Shown here: positions 9,589 through 20,179 of the stretch, piece after piece
Numbering within the stretch: position 1 is the stretch's first letter
Layout of the letters: each line of letters starts with the position of its first letter
Assembly: GCA_014607495.2 (NCBI GenBank)
Contig: CP053161.1
Span: 8,193,115-8,257,114, forward strand
Length of the DNA: 64,000 bases
Direction of reading: 5' to 3'
Source: Carposina sasakii
Lineage: Eukaryota > Arthropoda > Insecta > Lepidoptera > Carposinidae
Notes under the pieces: model-generated
Told to the model about the DNA's origin: nothing
Databases searched by the model: none
Seen by the model: the letters and a program-made list of their open reading frames with translations, nothing else
Position numbers and translations under genes: made by a program

Positions 9589-9936
9589 TATTTTTATTGC
9601 GTTTATTAGAATTCCCGTTCTTTACTGTTCCTGTAGGAATTCAGGAAAACCGTTCTTATTGGAACACACATTTTCTAAGATTAGCGGTTTAGAGAATTCG
9701 TCAGTCACACATGCATTTTGTATACCTACACATATAAAAGTAAAACTGTCAAAATGTACCTTGAAACTAATACCAAATCCTATTAGCTGCAACAGAATCC
9801 ATATTTCGCCGACCCTATAAATTAATTGGTTAAGAGCAAGCAGGGCATTCTCGAAAAGTCTCGAGTTGGAACGAAGCCGAAACGGAACCGTAGACGCGTA
9901 GACGCTCAGAACAAAGCAATAATTACTTTATGGTGA
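9589..9936. other. Non-coding interval
   Basis: Nothing recognised apart from AT-rich sequence and a GC-richer patch around 9860-9910. Confidence 0.4.
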
Positions 9937-10065
9937 CGTAGTCACCAACCCGCCTGCCCAGCGTGGTGACTACGGGCAAAACCCCCCTGTGGCAGTAGTC
10001 TTATGGCGTGCCCTGGGGGAGGCCTACGTCCAGCAGTCCAATAGGCTGAAGAAGAAGAAGAAGTA
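9937..10065 (+). repeat. Retroposon 3' end, same family as 4232-4505
   Basis: Contains CACCAACCCGCCTGCCCAGC, then CTTATGGCGTGCCCTGGGGG and GGCCTACGTCCAGCAGTCCA, and ends in a GAA-triplet run. The RT-derived tail is readable as LWRALGEAYVQQ but has lost the usual stop context through a short deletion (CAGTGGACTGCAATAGG has become CAGTCCAATAGG). The tail microsatellite has drifted from GAT to GAA. Confidence 0.75.
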
Positions 10066-10844
10066 GACGTAATTAGATATATAGCACGAGACAGATATTT
10101 GTTTTTATTCTGTCATACTCGCGACCGATGCCTGCTAATATATACCTTATTACTCAAGCGATAAGTATATATTGCTTCGCACCGCGTTTCGTTAACGGTT
10201 CGTTAGTTTCGGCTCAAAATTTTTCAAGAATTGTCCCCCAGATCACGATGACAAGCTAGTTAAACCTTTCTTCTATGTATATCTACGTGATACGTCACGT
10301 AATGTTTACTTAATCTTGTTAATGTGTGGCCCCACTCGCCTCCTATCACTGCGCGAGCTTTTACATTATTTTATTATGCAAATTGCCATTTCATATCCTT
10401 CCCTGTTTGTTTACTCCCGTCTCGCTTTATGTGTTTTGATACTTTAAAGTAATTACTATTCGCACTTAATGTCGCGTTAATACGATTTTATGGGACTTAA
10501 CATTTAAATGGAATAATTTAGAAGTTTTTAATAATAATATGCATAATATATTATGTTAACATATTACGTTCAACAGTTTGACCCTTTAAGTTATAAAATA
10601 TTTGATGGGATTATTATTTAATTACTGGAAAGGACATTTTCTTTATATGCCTAGTAAAATCTCATTATCTATGTGACCTTTTCTTTGACACAGGTGATTT
10701 TATAAGTATAACATATTCACGTGTATTTACGTCACATCTACGCAGTTAATAACTATGAAGGTAGACAAAGTAGAGGTGGCCTAACAACATTTGTTCATAG
10801 TGAGTCCGTGTTATTAGAGCCACAGTCTAGTCTACTTCGTTTTT
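10066..10844. other. Non-coding interval with a short repeat scrap
   Basis: AT-rich. AGAGGTGGCCTAACAACATT (10771-10790), followed by TGTTCATAG, resembles sequence at 54262-54292 and 57043-57070, so it is probably a scrap of a dispersed element. Otherwise nothing is recognised. Confidence 0.45.
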
Positions 10845-11037
10845 AGTCTACTGCAGTCTATTGCTGGACGTAGGCCTCCCCCAGGGCACGCCACTAGGCA
10901 TTTTTGGACAATGTTGTCAGCACGGGAGGCACTGCTGCCCACCTCCTGGAAACCCTTAATCGCCTCGTACGATACCCACGGGCAGGCATGGGGTGGTACA
11001 AACTCTACTCTGCCGGCTACCGTGCGGCTGTCATAGT
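10845..11037 (-). repeat. Retroposon 3' half in minus orientation, same family as 4232-4505
   Basis: On the plus strand it reads GGACGTAGGCCTCCCCCAGG, then CTTAATCGCCTCGTACGATA and GGGGTGGTACAAACTCTACT. These are inverted counterparts of blocks in 4232-4505. The block order is consistent with one element lacking the middle segment (CCAACCCGCCTGCCCAGC) present in the 4232 copy. Confidence 0.75.
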
Positions 11038-12334
11038 GTAGTAAATAGGAAGAAAAAAATATTTACTACAAAATTAGCTGGTGATTACCAATTTTGAGCT
11101 GCAAAGGCAACACAATGGCATATTAGGGTTTACCATGATTATCGCATCTCCTTTTTATGTTTTCTTCATGATAACAACCTTTTTGTTCAGTTTCTTTACT
11201 TTCGCAAGTCACGTCGAAAGTAAAACTGTCCAATTTGTCATCCACAATAAGTAGATAGCATCGCAAGCCGGCGCATGGAGAATACGTCACATTGGAAACG
11301 CACACGCGGCGGACAGGACAAACGAGCGACAGATCCCGCCTAATGAGCGGCGAGCCTAATGAGACGCACAGCCCGCAAACAAAACAGCGTATCTGCAGAG
11401 GAAAATCTAGGTGGTTATGTCCTTTTGACCGAGAGTGTACGCACTATCGTAATTAAGTAGGTACATTCCGTGGATGCAAGTGCCTAATAGGCAAATTAAG
11501 GATGGCTGCTTAGATTTACGCAAAGCAATTGCGCGGTGGTATGTGGAGGAGGTTGTTTGTGGAGCTTTATTCTATCAATATTTGTAGGTACACCTTTAGA
11601 ATGACATATTTTTAAGACGACCTTTTTTTGTACACAGTTCTATAAGAGAGCGGTTAACTAAGATAACTATTCAGTTTCTCCTTATTTGTGTATTTTTAAC
11701 AGCATAAATAGACATTTAAGGTTATTGTTCGAGCTAAAAGAATAAGGCATGTATAGACCTCCGGTGTTGATACTCGTAGAAATTATAACTCTATCGGATT
11801 AGAGTACACAAACTTCCATCAATTTTTCAACGGTATAATTAAAAAGTTACATATATTATTCCTTTAGTTGAATTTCGTCAAAAAAAACCTCAAGAGGCAC
11901 CCCTAGCATCGTTTAATTGCAGACGTAAAAAACCTACCAACAAATGAGGCTATAATTTATATTTTAAAAAAACTTTCGAATTAATAGAAAAAGTTAACGG
12001 TCTTCGGCACGCCCCCAAAATAATATAATTTCCTTTACAAAGCCAAAAATTAAATTCGACGTTATAATGACTCGTACATATGGTGTGTATTCAATTAGAG
12101 TTGTGTGTCGATAATTGTTTTTTTTTCATCTAACACATGTCATACACTTGCGGCTTGGAAGTAATTTTTGGTTCATACCTTTAGGCGTACACTGAATTTT
12201 GGGCCGATCGTAAAAATTTACACGGAACGGGTGGCAAGTGTGTAGCGACATTGTGATTGTCGATCTATTCCATAGTGCAAGTCCGATATAAGGTCGCTTT
12301 AACTTTATTAGACCAAGGGATGTTATGGTTATGA
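11038..12334. other. Non-coding interval with a small GC-richer patch
   Basis: No exon supported. 11305-11400 is GC-richer and carries GCCTAATGAG twice (11338-11347 and 11354-11363), each with a homeodomain-type TAATGA core, 16 bp apart. The rest, including 11880-12060, is AT-rich and featureless. Confidence 0.4.
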
Positions 12335-12450
12335 AATTTCGGATACAGATTGGATACGGATATAGCAATGATTATTATATCGGATATGGATACGGATATG
12401 AAATTATTTCGTATTATCTGATAGTTTCGGATAATTTTGAATACGGTTAC
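12335..12450. repeat. Degenerate GGATACGGATAT short tandem repeats
   Basis: Variants of GGATACGGATAT recur as GGATACAGATTGGATACGGA, then CGGATATGGATACGGATATG, then weaker TTTCGGATAATTTTGAATAC. The units are irregular and interrupted, which suggests an old, decaying low-complexity array. It codes for nothing. Confidence 0.6.
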
Positions 12451-12650
12451 AATGCTTCCTAACATGCCTGTTTTAGACATATTCATACATTAAGGATAAA
12501 GTTCGCTTTTATTTCATTAATTTGATAACGAGGACGACAGTTACAGTTACGACACATCTCTGACAGACAAATTAATACCTGTAGGTACTGTTTTCATATA
12601 CCTACATAGTTGCATTATTAGTACCCAGTATTTTCCAAAAAGCCCAAAAC

Positions 12651-13018
12651 GGCTTGTTCTTAAAGGTCCACGACTCTATTGTTCTTCTTTTCCCACCGGG
12701 TCCATGAAATGAAAACCATGGACGGTCAGTGTAAGATTGAGATGATTTTTGTGATATTCCGAAACTGTGATTTTAATGCCTTTAATTATAAGCCTATTTT
12801 AGTGCAAAGAGACAGTCTGACACAATAAAGACTCCTTGTTCATCTAAACTAAACCATTATCTGTCTTTTCTTTCATAATAAATTGTCCCAGGTTTTCCTG
12901 CTGATTGTACCAAACATTCTCACGGACCTGTTTTTCAATATCGTGGGCCTGTTGGGAATTATAGTATGAACTTAAAATTTTTGAAAACAATAGAGTCGTG
13001 GACCTTTGGGAATAAGCC
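12651..13018. mobile_element. MITE-like element with 36-bp terminal inverted repeats
   Basis: The left arm 12651-12686 (GGCTTGTTCTTAAAGGTCCA then CGACTCTATTGTTCTT) matches the inverted right arm 12983-13018 (GAAAACAATAGAGTCGTGGA then CCTTTGGGAATAAGCC). Only a few positions differ, and the 19-bp core GGTCCACGACTCTATTGTT is perfect. The total is 368 bp with a non-coding interior. No flanking target duplication is obvious, so the outer limits may extend slightly. Confidence 0.8.
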
Positions 13019-13273
13019 AACAAAACAGTGGCACTAATCTATTCTAATATACTAATCTATTAGTATAATGTGAGGGCACGAAGTTTTACTGGCCGTAGAT
13101 AGATAGGCAGATCTATAATGATATATATTTTTCTTTATAGACTATGTTTTTACGTCGTAAAGCTAGGTGCTACTGCAGCAGCGGTTCCGTTGTGTGATGT
13201 TACCGAATCAGAGGTGCCTATACTAACATGTAATGGCAAACTAGTATATGAATAAACTGACTTAAAAAAAAAA

Positions 13274-13570
13274 TAACCGACTTCAAACTTTAACTAAAAA
13301 GCGATAAATAACGTAACTAATTTATCTACTTAATACATATTAAATATCTAAAATTATTTAAATATTTACAACTTAATACCTAATACTTAAACAAAGTCAT
13401 CTTTAACTATTTAAACATTTTCTTTATTAATAAAGAAAGTGATCTCTGAAGAAAAAAAAAATTGAAATCCGTCAATAATTGACGGAAATATCGGTGGACA
13501 TATAGGTACATAAAAAGAATATATACATACAGACGAATTGAGAACCTCCTCCTTTTTTTGAAGTCGGTTA
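13274..13570. mobile_element. Non-autonomous element bounded by AACCGACTTC inverted repeats
   Basis: TAACCGACTTCAAA at 13274-13287 is matched in inverted orientation by TTTGAAGTCGGTTA at 13557-13570. The minus-strand sequence inside the right end (AAAGGAGGAGGTTCTCAATT) is, from memory, a common lepidopteran repeat. The interior is AT-rich and non-coding; the small frames at 13407-13632 are by-products. Confidence 0.65.
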
Positions 13571-14012
13571 AAAAGCCACAGGGTAAAGAACTCCAAATAA
13601 GCTTTTGTCTCTTCTCTTCCATACAAGTTCATTGGACTGGAATTGTAAATATTTTAATACAATTAAAACAAGTTTTTTTTATCACGAATATTAATATGTA
13701 GTTACGACTAAGTACTACTCTTATGTCACAGAATTTAAGTTTTTGTTTGTTTTTTTTTACCTCGCTGAATAACATTTGCAATTATTTTGCAGGTGTTACA
13801 ACAGTCTACCTATATAATGACAGGTTGGGAGGCCATCGCCCACGGTCACACTTTAAAATTGTTCTATGCACTTGTCTTTTTAAGTTGACTTTACCATATA
13901 ATTACATTCCGCTTAGTATTTCTAAATAGTTTTAGTAAATAAGCATGCAGAAGAAAACAGTGAAAGACATATGCAATTTTGTTCTCCTGCCTACATACCT
14001 TAAAGGCAGCAG

Positions 14013-14112
14013 TTTGACACATACATTTCTGCCAAGGTTAACATCTGTTGTAAGTTTCAGTATTCATTTTGACACATAAATTTTTGCCAAGGTTTAACAC
14101 CTATTGTAAATT
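14013..14112 (+). repeat. Tandem duplication, period 55 bp
   Basis: TTTGACACATACATTTCTGC starting at 14013 recurs as TTTGACACATAAATTTTTGC at 14068. Both are followed by CAAGGTT(T)AACA and a TGTAA(G/A)TTT block. Two copies with a handful of substitutions. Confidence 0.75.
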
Positions 14113-14114
14113 TG

Positions 14115-15247
14115 TTCCTATCCGCATACGAAGTGCCGCTCTGAGGTATGCAACTATGTGGAATGTAAAGTCAGCGTATGCGAATGTCGTGTAACAGGGA
14201 AAGATTACTGTTACCCATTTTATGACATTGCCATAAAATTCAAATAGGATTTCGATTTTATCAACACCAACAATAGGCTGGTGCTATTTCTAGAATAGGA
14301 TTATTCATTCATGGAATTGCTATTCTTGAAAAAAAAAAAACGTGCATAAATCGGATAAGTGGTTCTCGAGATTTATGAACATTGCCATATAATGCAGACA
14401 GCGAGACCGTGTATAATATTCTAGTAAATTCTCAGTTCGCTGTAAACTGTTTACACGTACCATTTAACCTGCAGATGTCTATGATACACATCTCTATACT
14501 CTGAAAGGTTCTTTAAAATTAATCTAGTATTTCAAAAACAGTACAGTGTAAAGGCTTATACTCTCAGAAAAAAAATTTAAAGATAAATTTCTCTCTATAT
14601 TTGTCATTTCTTTGACAAACGTAACAACCGGAATACAAATTTTATTTAATATCTATAGGTAATTATTTATAGCCAATGCGTCGGATATTTTATGACGTTA
14701 CGACAACATTTTGACTTGGTACGTGTAAATTAGAGGGACATATTTCATCAGCACCACCGTGTATTACTGGTGAGCTATAAACGACTGTTGCAACTAGGCT
14801 CGTTAGCGTTTTTGATAGATGACGCCCAGTCGCCGGCCGTTTGTTGAATTTTGTTGTAACACGCGTGTAAACACTCGCTCATGCGGTTCGACAACCAAAT
14901 AAAAATGTGCTCTCCCCTTAGGCCAACGTTAACGAGCCACCATATAAATAAGGAAAACATATTTTACAGCTCGACTCTACGATTCCGCTGTTGAAATTAA
15001 AATTAATCGTATCGAAATTGCGGATGAGGCTGGTCGTAAAAATATTGCGTATATTGGTCAGCTAGTCGGCAATCATTAACGCGATGTGTTTTACAGATCT
15101 CGCCAATCTGATATAAACGTGAATGTATGATGTGAAGTTTGGATGTCCCTCACTCTTTAACGTCTAAACTATCGAATCTATTTTTATGAATCTGACAAGA
15201 CTTACAGACTTACTTATACATTTAGACCTGTTCTCCTTTTGCTAAAC
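14115..15247. other. Non-coding interval
   Basis: No supported exon. 14820-14940 is slightly GC-richer. CCGCATACG (14122-14130) and CGTATGCG (14176-14183) form a short inverted pair. Otherwise nothing recognised. Confidence 0.4.
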
Positions 15248-15325
15248 CTGGCTGTGGGAATTCCTTTATGATCCTGCAGCTCTGGCTACCCTTTATCGGA
15301 AACACAGCCAAGTGTGTATGTATGT
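15248..15325 (+). repeat. GGCTGTG...CACAGCC dispersed repeat, copy 2
   Basis: Well-preserved copy: CTGGCTGTGGGAATTCCTTT, then GATCCTGCAGCTCTGGCTAC and CGGAAACACAGCCAAGTGTG, followed by a TATGTATG tail. The outer GGCTGTG and CACAGCC are inverted with respect to each other, so each copy can fold back on itself. Confidence 0.7.
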
Positions 15326-15559
15326 GAATTACATTACACGTATAAGACATGTTTGGCATTTAAAGTGTTAAACAGTTTGGTCAAGTCCTGCAGTTCTACC
15401 CTATTTCGTAAACAGCTTTTTCTATATGTTGACGGTTACATCGTGTTTATTTATCATAGACATAGACGGCAGCTAATGCCAGTTTATGTTCACATTTCGA
15501 TTAGTTTTTATTTCGTCATAGATTTTAATACGATGACGCTAATCGTTTTTGGCGGCATT

Positions 15560-15730
15560 ATTCCATAGTATCGTGACGTGGGGCTTATAAATTTTACTGT
15601 GGCGTTTCACACTTTAGCACTCGTCAACTCGACGCAAAGCGCACGAGAGAAGACAGACGACTATTTTGACGAAGACCGGTCACGTTTCGTCGATGCTCGT
15701 CATGAGGGTATTTGTTTTTTGTCGGCGAGT
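15560..15730. promoter_or_regulatory. GC-richer patch with a TATA-like motif, weak candidate
   Basis: TTATAAATTTT at 15585-15595 is followed by a GC-richer stretch rich in CGAC and GTCG words (15620-15720). No convincing initiator is correctly spaced and no coding exon follows. Listed only as a compositional anomaly. Confidence 0.15.
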
Positions 15731-15986
15731 GAAAATTGAAGAGTAATTTTACGTTTTAGTGGTACCAGCCCCCTTTCGTTCCGCTGACTTGAGTGATGGT
15801 TACCGTAATTAGGGAGGGTATGAGCAACTCTGGAGACCGATGCAATACCACTTATTTGGCTGTTTAGTGGACTTGATAGGAACTAAGGTTTTGTCCTGGC
15901 AAAATGACATACTCGTAACCTATTAAAGGCTTACTAGCGACACGGCTGTCTTTAAAAATGTAGCAAGTAAAAATACATCTACATCA

Positions 15987-16075
15987 CGCGGCTGTGTTCT
16001 TAACAGCTAAAACTGCAGGATCACTAGGGAGATCACGACCACATTTAGCATAGCGGCGAGAAATATAAAAGATCA
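15987..16075 (-). repeat. GGCTGTG...CACAGCC dispersed repeat, copy 3
   Basis: Plus-strand reading GCGGCTGTGTTCTTAACAGC, AACTGCAGGATCACTAGGGA, GATCACGACCACATTTAGCA. This is the inverted orientation of the family, extended into the TTTAGCATAGCGG segment also seen at 35119-35215. Confidence 0.6.
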
Positions 16076-17664
16076 GTGACATGTTGATAGTTTAGGGAAC
16101 GCCCCGGAGTTTCTTAGTCGACTCTTACGACGATGTTACATGGTGAAGTAGGTACCTATTAAATACAGAAACTTTTGAAATTATGTATTACAGAATTAGT
16201 TATTCGAAAAGTGATAGCCTGTTCTCTATCTTGTAACTACTAGTGTCTTAAGATACGAACATTGTAAATTTATTTACATATTGTTATATACTAAATATTA
16301 TGTTCTTGTGGTAATAAAATGTGTATGTTGGCATCGTTTTTAGCACCTTTAGCTCTTAGAAGAAAACAAAATTGCGGAAGATAGGGCACGTCTTTAAAAT
16401 CGTCAACAAGAAATTAGGCATTACTAATTAGGCACTACACGCCCGAACACACACACAGCTGTAATTGTATTTAACTTTGTACACTACTGAGCGATAGAGA
16501 CAAACCTATTTATTTCGACAGAAGCGCGAGCGAGACAAGCGCGTTTCAATAGAGCATCATCGGAATAATTTCGGGTTGAGTCGTGTCAGCTCGTGTCCCA
16601 GACAATAAACTATGGTAGGAAGCTACTGCAAAAACGAAACACAGCGGGCGCATTCGCACACGCACGGCACGTGTTTGCTTGTTTAACTTGTCGCACATAG
16701 ATGTATCATATATTTTTATCTCGCTCTGCAAAATGGCGATCAAAACAATAAGTGAATTTACAATTATTGACCTAAGAATTTAAAGTTTTCGTGTACTTAT
16801 GCGTGAAAAGTGATTCCATGTGATTTGTTTTTTTTTGAGTGATTAGTACAACGCACAAAAGCACATGACTAATAACTTTTACCCCGCTTAAAATAAAAAA
16901 AGAATTTCTCCCGTCACACGAGCGTGCTATTGCTACTTTCAACTGCAAATGAGTAAAATCAGGCGACGTTGGCCTAATTTAAGCGGTCCATGCGCTGGAG
17001 ACGATTCACCTATCTTCCGCTATTTTGTTTTCATCTAAGCTTTAGCTACTAGAAAAAGGGAATAAAAACAGATAGGTACCTTATGTTTTAATCATATCTC
17101 TACTATTGCAATTCAGTCCAGTCAGACATGGAGCCAATAAATCTAATATAGTTATTGCGTAAAAGCAAATCTAGTCCACTTATCTGCGCACAGACAAGAA
17201 ATGTCGCGGGTATAATTGAATGATTCCATTACGTATGCCCAATACTGTTATCATACGCACATGTTATGTTATGACAATAGCAAGAAACGCAAGATTAATA
17301 ACACGGCCGTATTTGTAGACCGTTAGACCACAGTATAGAAAGAAAAGTAAACCATCTTTCTAAGCTTGCTGCGTTCGATCGTCAATTTTGACAACAAATA
17401 TAACTAATGTCTCTGTTGTAAAAAGTCATCAACCCTTTCTTGTGTTAGTTAGTACCACTCCAATTTATGGTCATATCTTTAAATTACCGTGAGTCTCGCT
17501 ACATTGTGTAGGTACAATAAATTTTTTTAGAAAGTCAATTATCTAGATGTAAAAAATTGTCAGCGCATTTTACTATGGTCTCAAAAGGAGAATAAATGCA
17601 TGAGTAGGACAAAATGCGTAGGTTATTCTCTAAAATTTTTCGTTGATGAAATGTATGACTGTAG
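16076..17664. other. Non-coding interval with a GC-richer patch and one tiny ORF
   Basis: 16510-16700 is GC-richer (GAAGCGCGAGCGAGACAAGC and similar). A 16-codon ORF with a good start context (CAAAATGG) lies at 16733-16783. It has no recognisable product and is not called as a gene. The rest is AT-rich. Confidence 0.35.
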
Positions 17665-17735
17665 GTATGGCCTTCTCGATCCCGCAGTTCTCGCTACCCC
17701 ATTATTGGGAACACAGCCGCATGTATATGAATGAT
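17665..17735 (+). repeat. GGCTGTG...CACAGCC dispersed repeat, copy 4
   Basis: GATCCCGCAGTTCTCGCTAC followed by CCCATTATTGGGAACACAGC. The left GGCTGTG end is eroded. Confidence 0.6.
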
Positions 17736-18815
17736 TGAAATGTATGACGTTGTATACTGTTCTTCTCGTGCTATGTCTAGGCGGCGACACGAGTGATCGC
17801 GGTCTCGGATCAACAAGGGCGGAAGAGATGGACCGGATCATAAACCATCACATAGCTGTGTCGTAACTCAATACCGTCGACGCAGAAATTACTAGTTGCG
17901 CTGCGCCAAAGTCTCCACGCACAATATTTCGAATAATTGGCGAATCGGCCTAATCGACTCATTTAAATAGTGATATATGTATATACGGGTCTATGCTGAC
18001 AGTTTTACTATTAATAGGTACGAATTAGAATCGCCGCTGATGTACGATAGTCAACGTAAAATGTATACGTGTTGCTCTTTATAGAGATACGTGTCGCTAG
18101 GGTATACTTGGATGGTAGACTGTATAGGCACCCACACATCCTAATATTTCTAGAAAGACGTGTAGGTTGAAATGCCGATACTTATTAGTTTAATAACAGT
18201 TTGAAGTTTATAAACTCGATGCATTTCATTTATGAAGCGCAATATAAATTAACCAGGTTTTATTTAAGTTTTTACAGTATTCTCGTTAAATAATATGCTT
18301 GGTGTTTACAAGTACTCGAAAACTTAAATTAGGTAAAGTTATACAGCTGAACGCCTTCTAGCTTCTCCAATATTATAAAAAAGAATAATGCTATATATCA
18401 TATCCAATATTAATTCCTAACGTCGCTCATCGTCTCGACATAATTTATAGATATACAATATTATGTTATTCCTAGACCTGTTTAGTTGCTATCATGAAGG
18501 TACGACAAAAAAGAGAAGGTAAAATAAGGATTGTCCATAGAAAACAGTTTCTGGCGGAATCACTCAACTTTGGTAAAAAATAGTGATGGCAATATTAGTC
18601 TATATTGGCGGGCATAGGGAAGAAATCGCTCTAAATAACAACGGCTAATTTACCTTTCGATGGAATGTTTTTAGTTATGGTTTAGCTTTGGTTTGGCTGT
18701 GTTCATTTGAAAGAATTTTCAGATATTTTCAACTTCTTAAAATTTAGCGCTATACGAAATGTGCATAACATAACGTTTTTGCTTATATTTAATTTTGGTA
18801 AATACGTTTAAATAC
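17736..18815. other. Non-coding interval
   Basis: No exon or repeat recognised. 17760-17830 is GC-richer. The frame on the minus strand at 17623-17841 overlaps the repeat copy and is not credible. Confidence 0.4.
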
Positions 18816-18856
18816 GTCCGGGAGGGCAAACGTGCTATACGTTTGCCCTCCCGGAC
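18816..18856. repeat. Perfect GC-rich hairpin (18-bp stem, 5-nt loop)
   Basis: GTCCGGGAGGGCAAACGT (18816-18833) and ACGTTTGCCCTCCCGGAC (18839-18856) are exact reverse complements around the loop GCTAT. It stands out in strongly AT-rich surroundings. The stem is too short for a canonical animal microRNA precursor. A cruciform-forming site, a transposon-end hairpin or a very recent inverted duplication are alternatives. Confidence 0.9.
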
Positions 18857-19087
18857 TACACTGGGCATTTCCTCTTTGGGTTTCCTTCATGGAATTCTCT
18901 CGCACACGGAAGTGACTCCAAAGACATTCTCCACTGGCTTTTTCATGTAACTTCTGTTAGATTGTCGCTTAAAGTGTTGTCGTGAGGAATCAATCGTGCG
19001 CCCGTGTGAAATTGAAATTCTCTATAACATTGTGGGAAATACGCGACATTTTTAAAATCCCTTTCATTTATTCATAGACAGTCATAA

Positions 19088-19150
19088 ATACACGGCTCTG
19101 TTCCCAAAGGGGGATAGCCAGAACTACAGGATTACAGGGGAGATTGTACA
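19088..19150 (-). repeat. GGCTGTG...CACAGCC dispersed repeat, copy 5
   Basis: Plus-strand reading ACACGGCTCTGTTCCCAAAG, then GATAGCCAGAACTACAGGAT. This is the inverted orientation of the family consensus. Confidence 0.6.
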
Positions 19151-19235
19151 ACGAAGCATTTATTGAGTCATACTAAAATGCTAAGACTTTGAATTCAAAC
19201 TGATTATGAATAAACATGGATCGTCGTCATGGTCG

Positions 19236-19373
19236 TCAGCCTATTGCAGTCCACTGCTGGATGTAGGCCTCCCCGAGAGTACGCCACACGGCTCGATCTT
19301 CCGTTTTTGCCATCCAGTCACTGCCAACCGCCCTCTTTAAGTCATCGGTCCATCGGCCAGAAACATGGATATC
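19236..19373 (-). pseudogene. C-terminal fragment of a LINE reverse transcriptase ORF
   Basis: Minus-strand frame ending with TGA at 19238-19236. The last 40 or so residues read GRWTDDLKRAVGSDWMAKTE followed by DRAVWRTLGEAYIQQWTAIG. The W(T/x)DDL...G..WM...DR..W..L.EAY.QQW pattern is the conserved C-terminal end of lepidopteran non-LTR retrotransposon RT proteins. The frame stays open to at least 19373. It is the longest RT-derived fragment in the window and shows where the CAGTGGACTGCAATAGGCTGA tails of the shorter retroposons come from. The catalytic RT core is absent (5' truncation). Confidence 0.75.
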
Positions 19374-19379
19374 ATAGAT

Positions 19380-19839
19380 CGTTATTACATTGCATTTAAA
19401 CCGGTGATGATTTTCTCGAATTAAATAAATTCAAACAAGATTTGAAAGATCTTAAGATTTTTTTAAATATATTAACTATTAAAATATAAACGTAACATTT
19501 AAATTAGACGTAAGTAGGAATTGGGTACAAGATATGGCTGGTGACGGAAAGAAAATTCAAAGCTAAATGCTTCGATAAGTTTAAGCAGTCCATTGCAAAC
19601 AATATACCCATCTCACACTAATCATGCGCAACAACTTCCTAGTGTATTGTTTCGAGAGGTGTTCGCGACTTGTTTATAAACATAGTAATTTGCCTTTCGG
19701 CGTGCAGTCTCACCTCCTTGGCGTTAGTTCTAATAGCCCGTTCCCACTTGACGGGTGTAAGACCCGACCAATCGTCCGTTTTTTTTGCAGTTGTTGTTGA
19801 AGCTGTACTCTGCAAAAAAATCTTTTTGACTGTTGGATA
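19380..19839. other. Non-coding interval
   Basis: AT-rich to about 19600, then mixed. No exon supported; the minus-strand frame at 19639-19908 runs into the foldback element and shows no domain. Confidence 0.35.
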
Positions 19840-20176
19840 GTCGCAACCAGCACCCGTATGATGAATTTGGTGAGAGCGAGATGTCTCACTTTTAAACGTC
19901 AAATTCACAGAGCTATTAACAACTAGATAAACTAAGTGTGTATCTATATAACTATGTACTTTGCATGTAAAAAATAGAATTAAGAATTAGAATAGACACT
20001 CGTTCTCGAGCCAGGGCTGAATGAATTAGGGTTGATACAAGTGGTGTGCAATCCCTTTTTACACACCAAGTAGAAACACTTGCCTTGTCTAGTTTTTACT
20101 TAGATCTGTGGATTTGATGTTTAAAAGTGAGACATCTCGCTCTCACCAAATCCATCATACTGGAGCAGCGTGTAGT
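19840..20176. mobile_element. Foldback element with about 75-bp inverted arms
   Basis: The left arm is about 19840-19914 and contains ATGAATTTGGTGAGAGCGAG then ATGTCTCACTTTTAAACGTC. The right arm is about 20102-20176, its inverted copy (GTTTAAAAGTGAGACATCTC then GCTCTCACCAAATCCATCAT). Near-perfect identity covers the middle of the arms and falls off outward. A spacer of about 190 bp separates them. Non-coding. No target duplication is obvious. Confidence 0.78.
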
Positions 20177-20179
20177 CTC

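Noticed and set aside
14159..14170. TGGAATGTAAAG resembles the 5' end of the conserved microRNA miR-1.
   Set aside because: The match stops after 12 bases, and no precursor hairpin with a miR-1-type star arm surrounds it. The nearby inverted pair (CCGCATACG/CGTATGCG) has the wrong geometry.
15585..15625. TATA-like TTATAAATTTT followed by a GC-richer stretch, possible core promoter.
   Set aside because: No properly spaced initiator and no exon downstream. TATA-like words are common in AT-rich DNA.
16733..16783. 16-codon ORF with good start context after a GC-richer patch.
   Set aside because: Too short and without any recognised product; ORFs of this size are expected by chance. It would need ribosome-profiling support.
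18816..18856. Perfect hairpin considered as a microRNA precursor.
   Set aside because: An 18-bp stem with a 5-nt loop is too short for a Drosha/Dicer-processed animal precursor.
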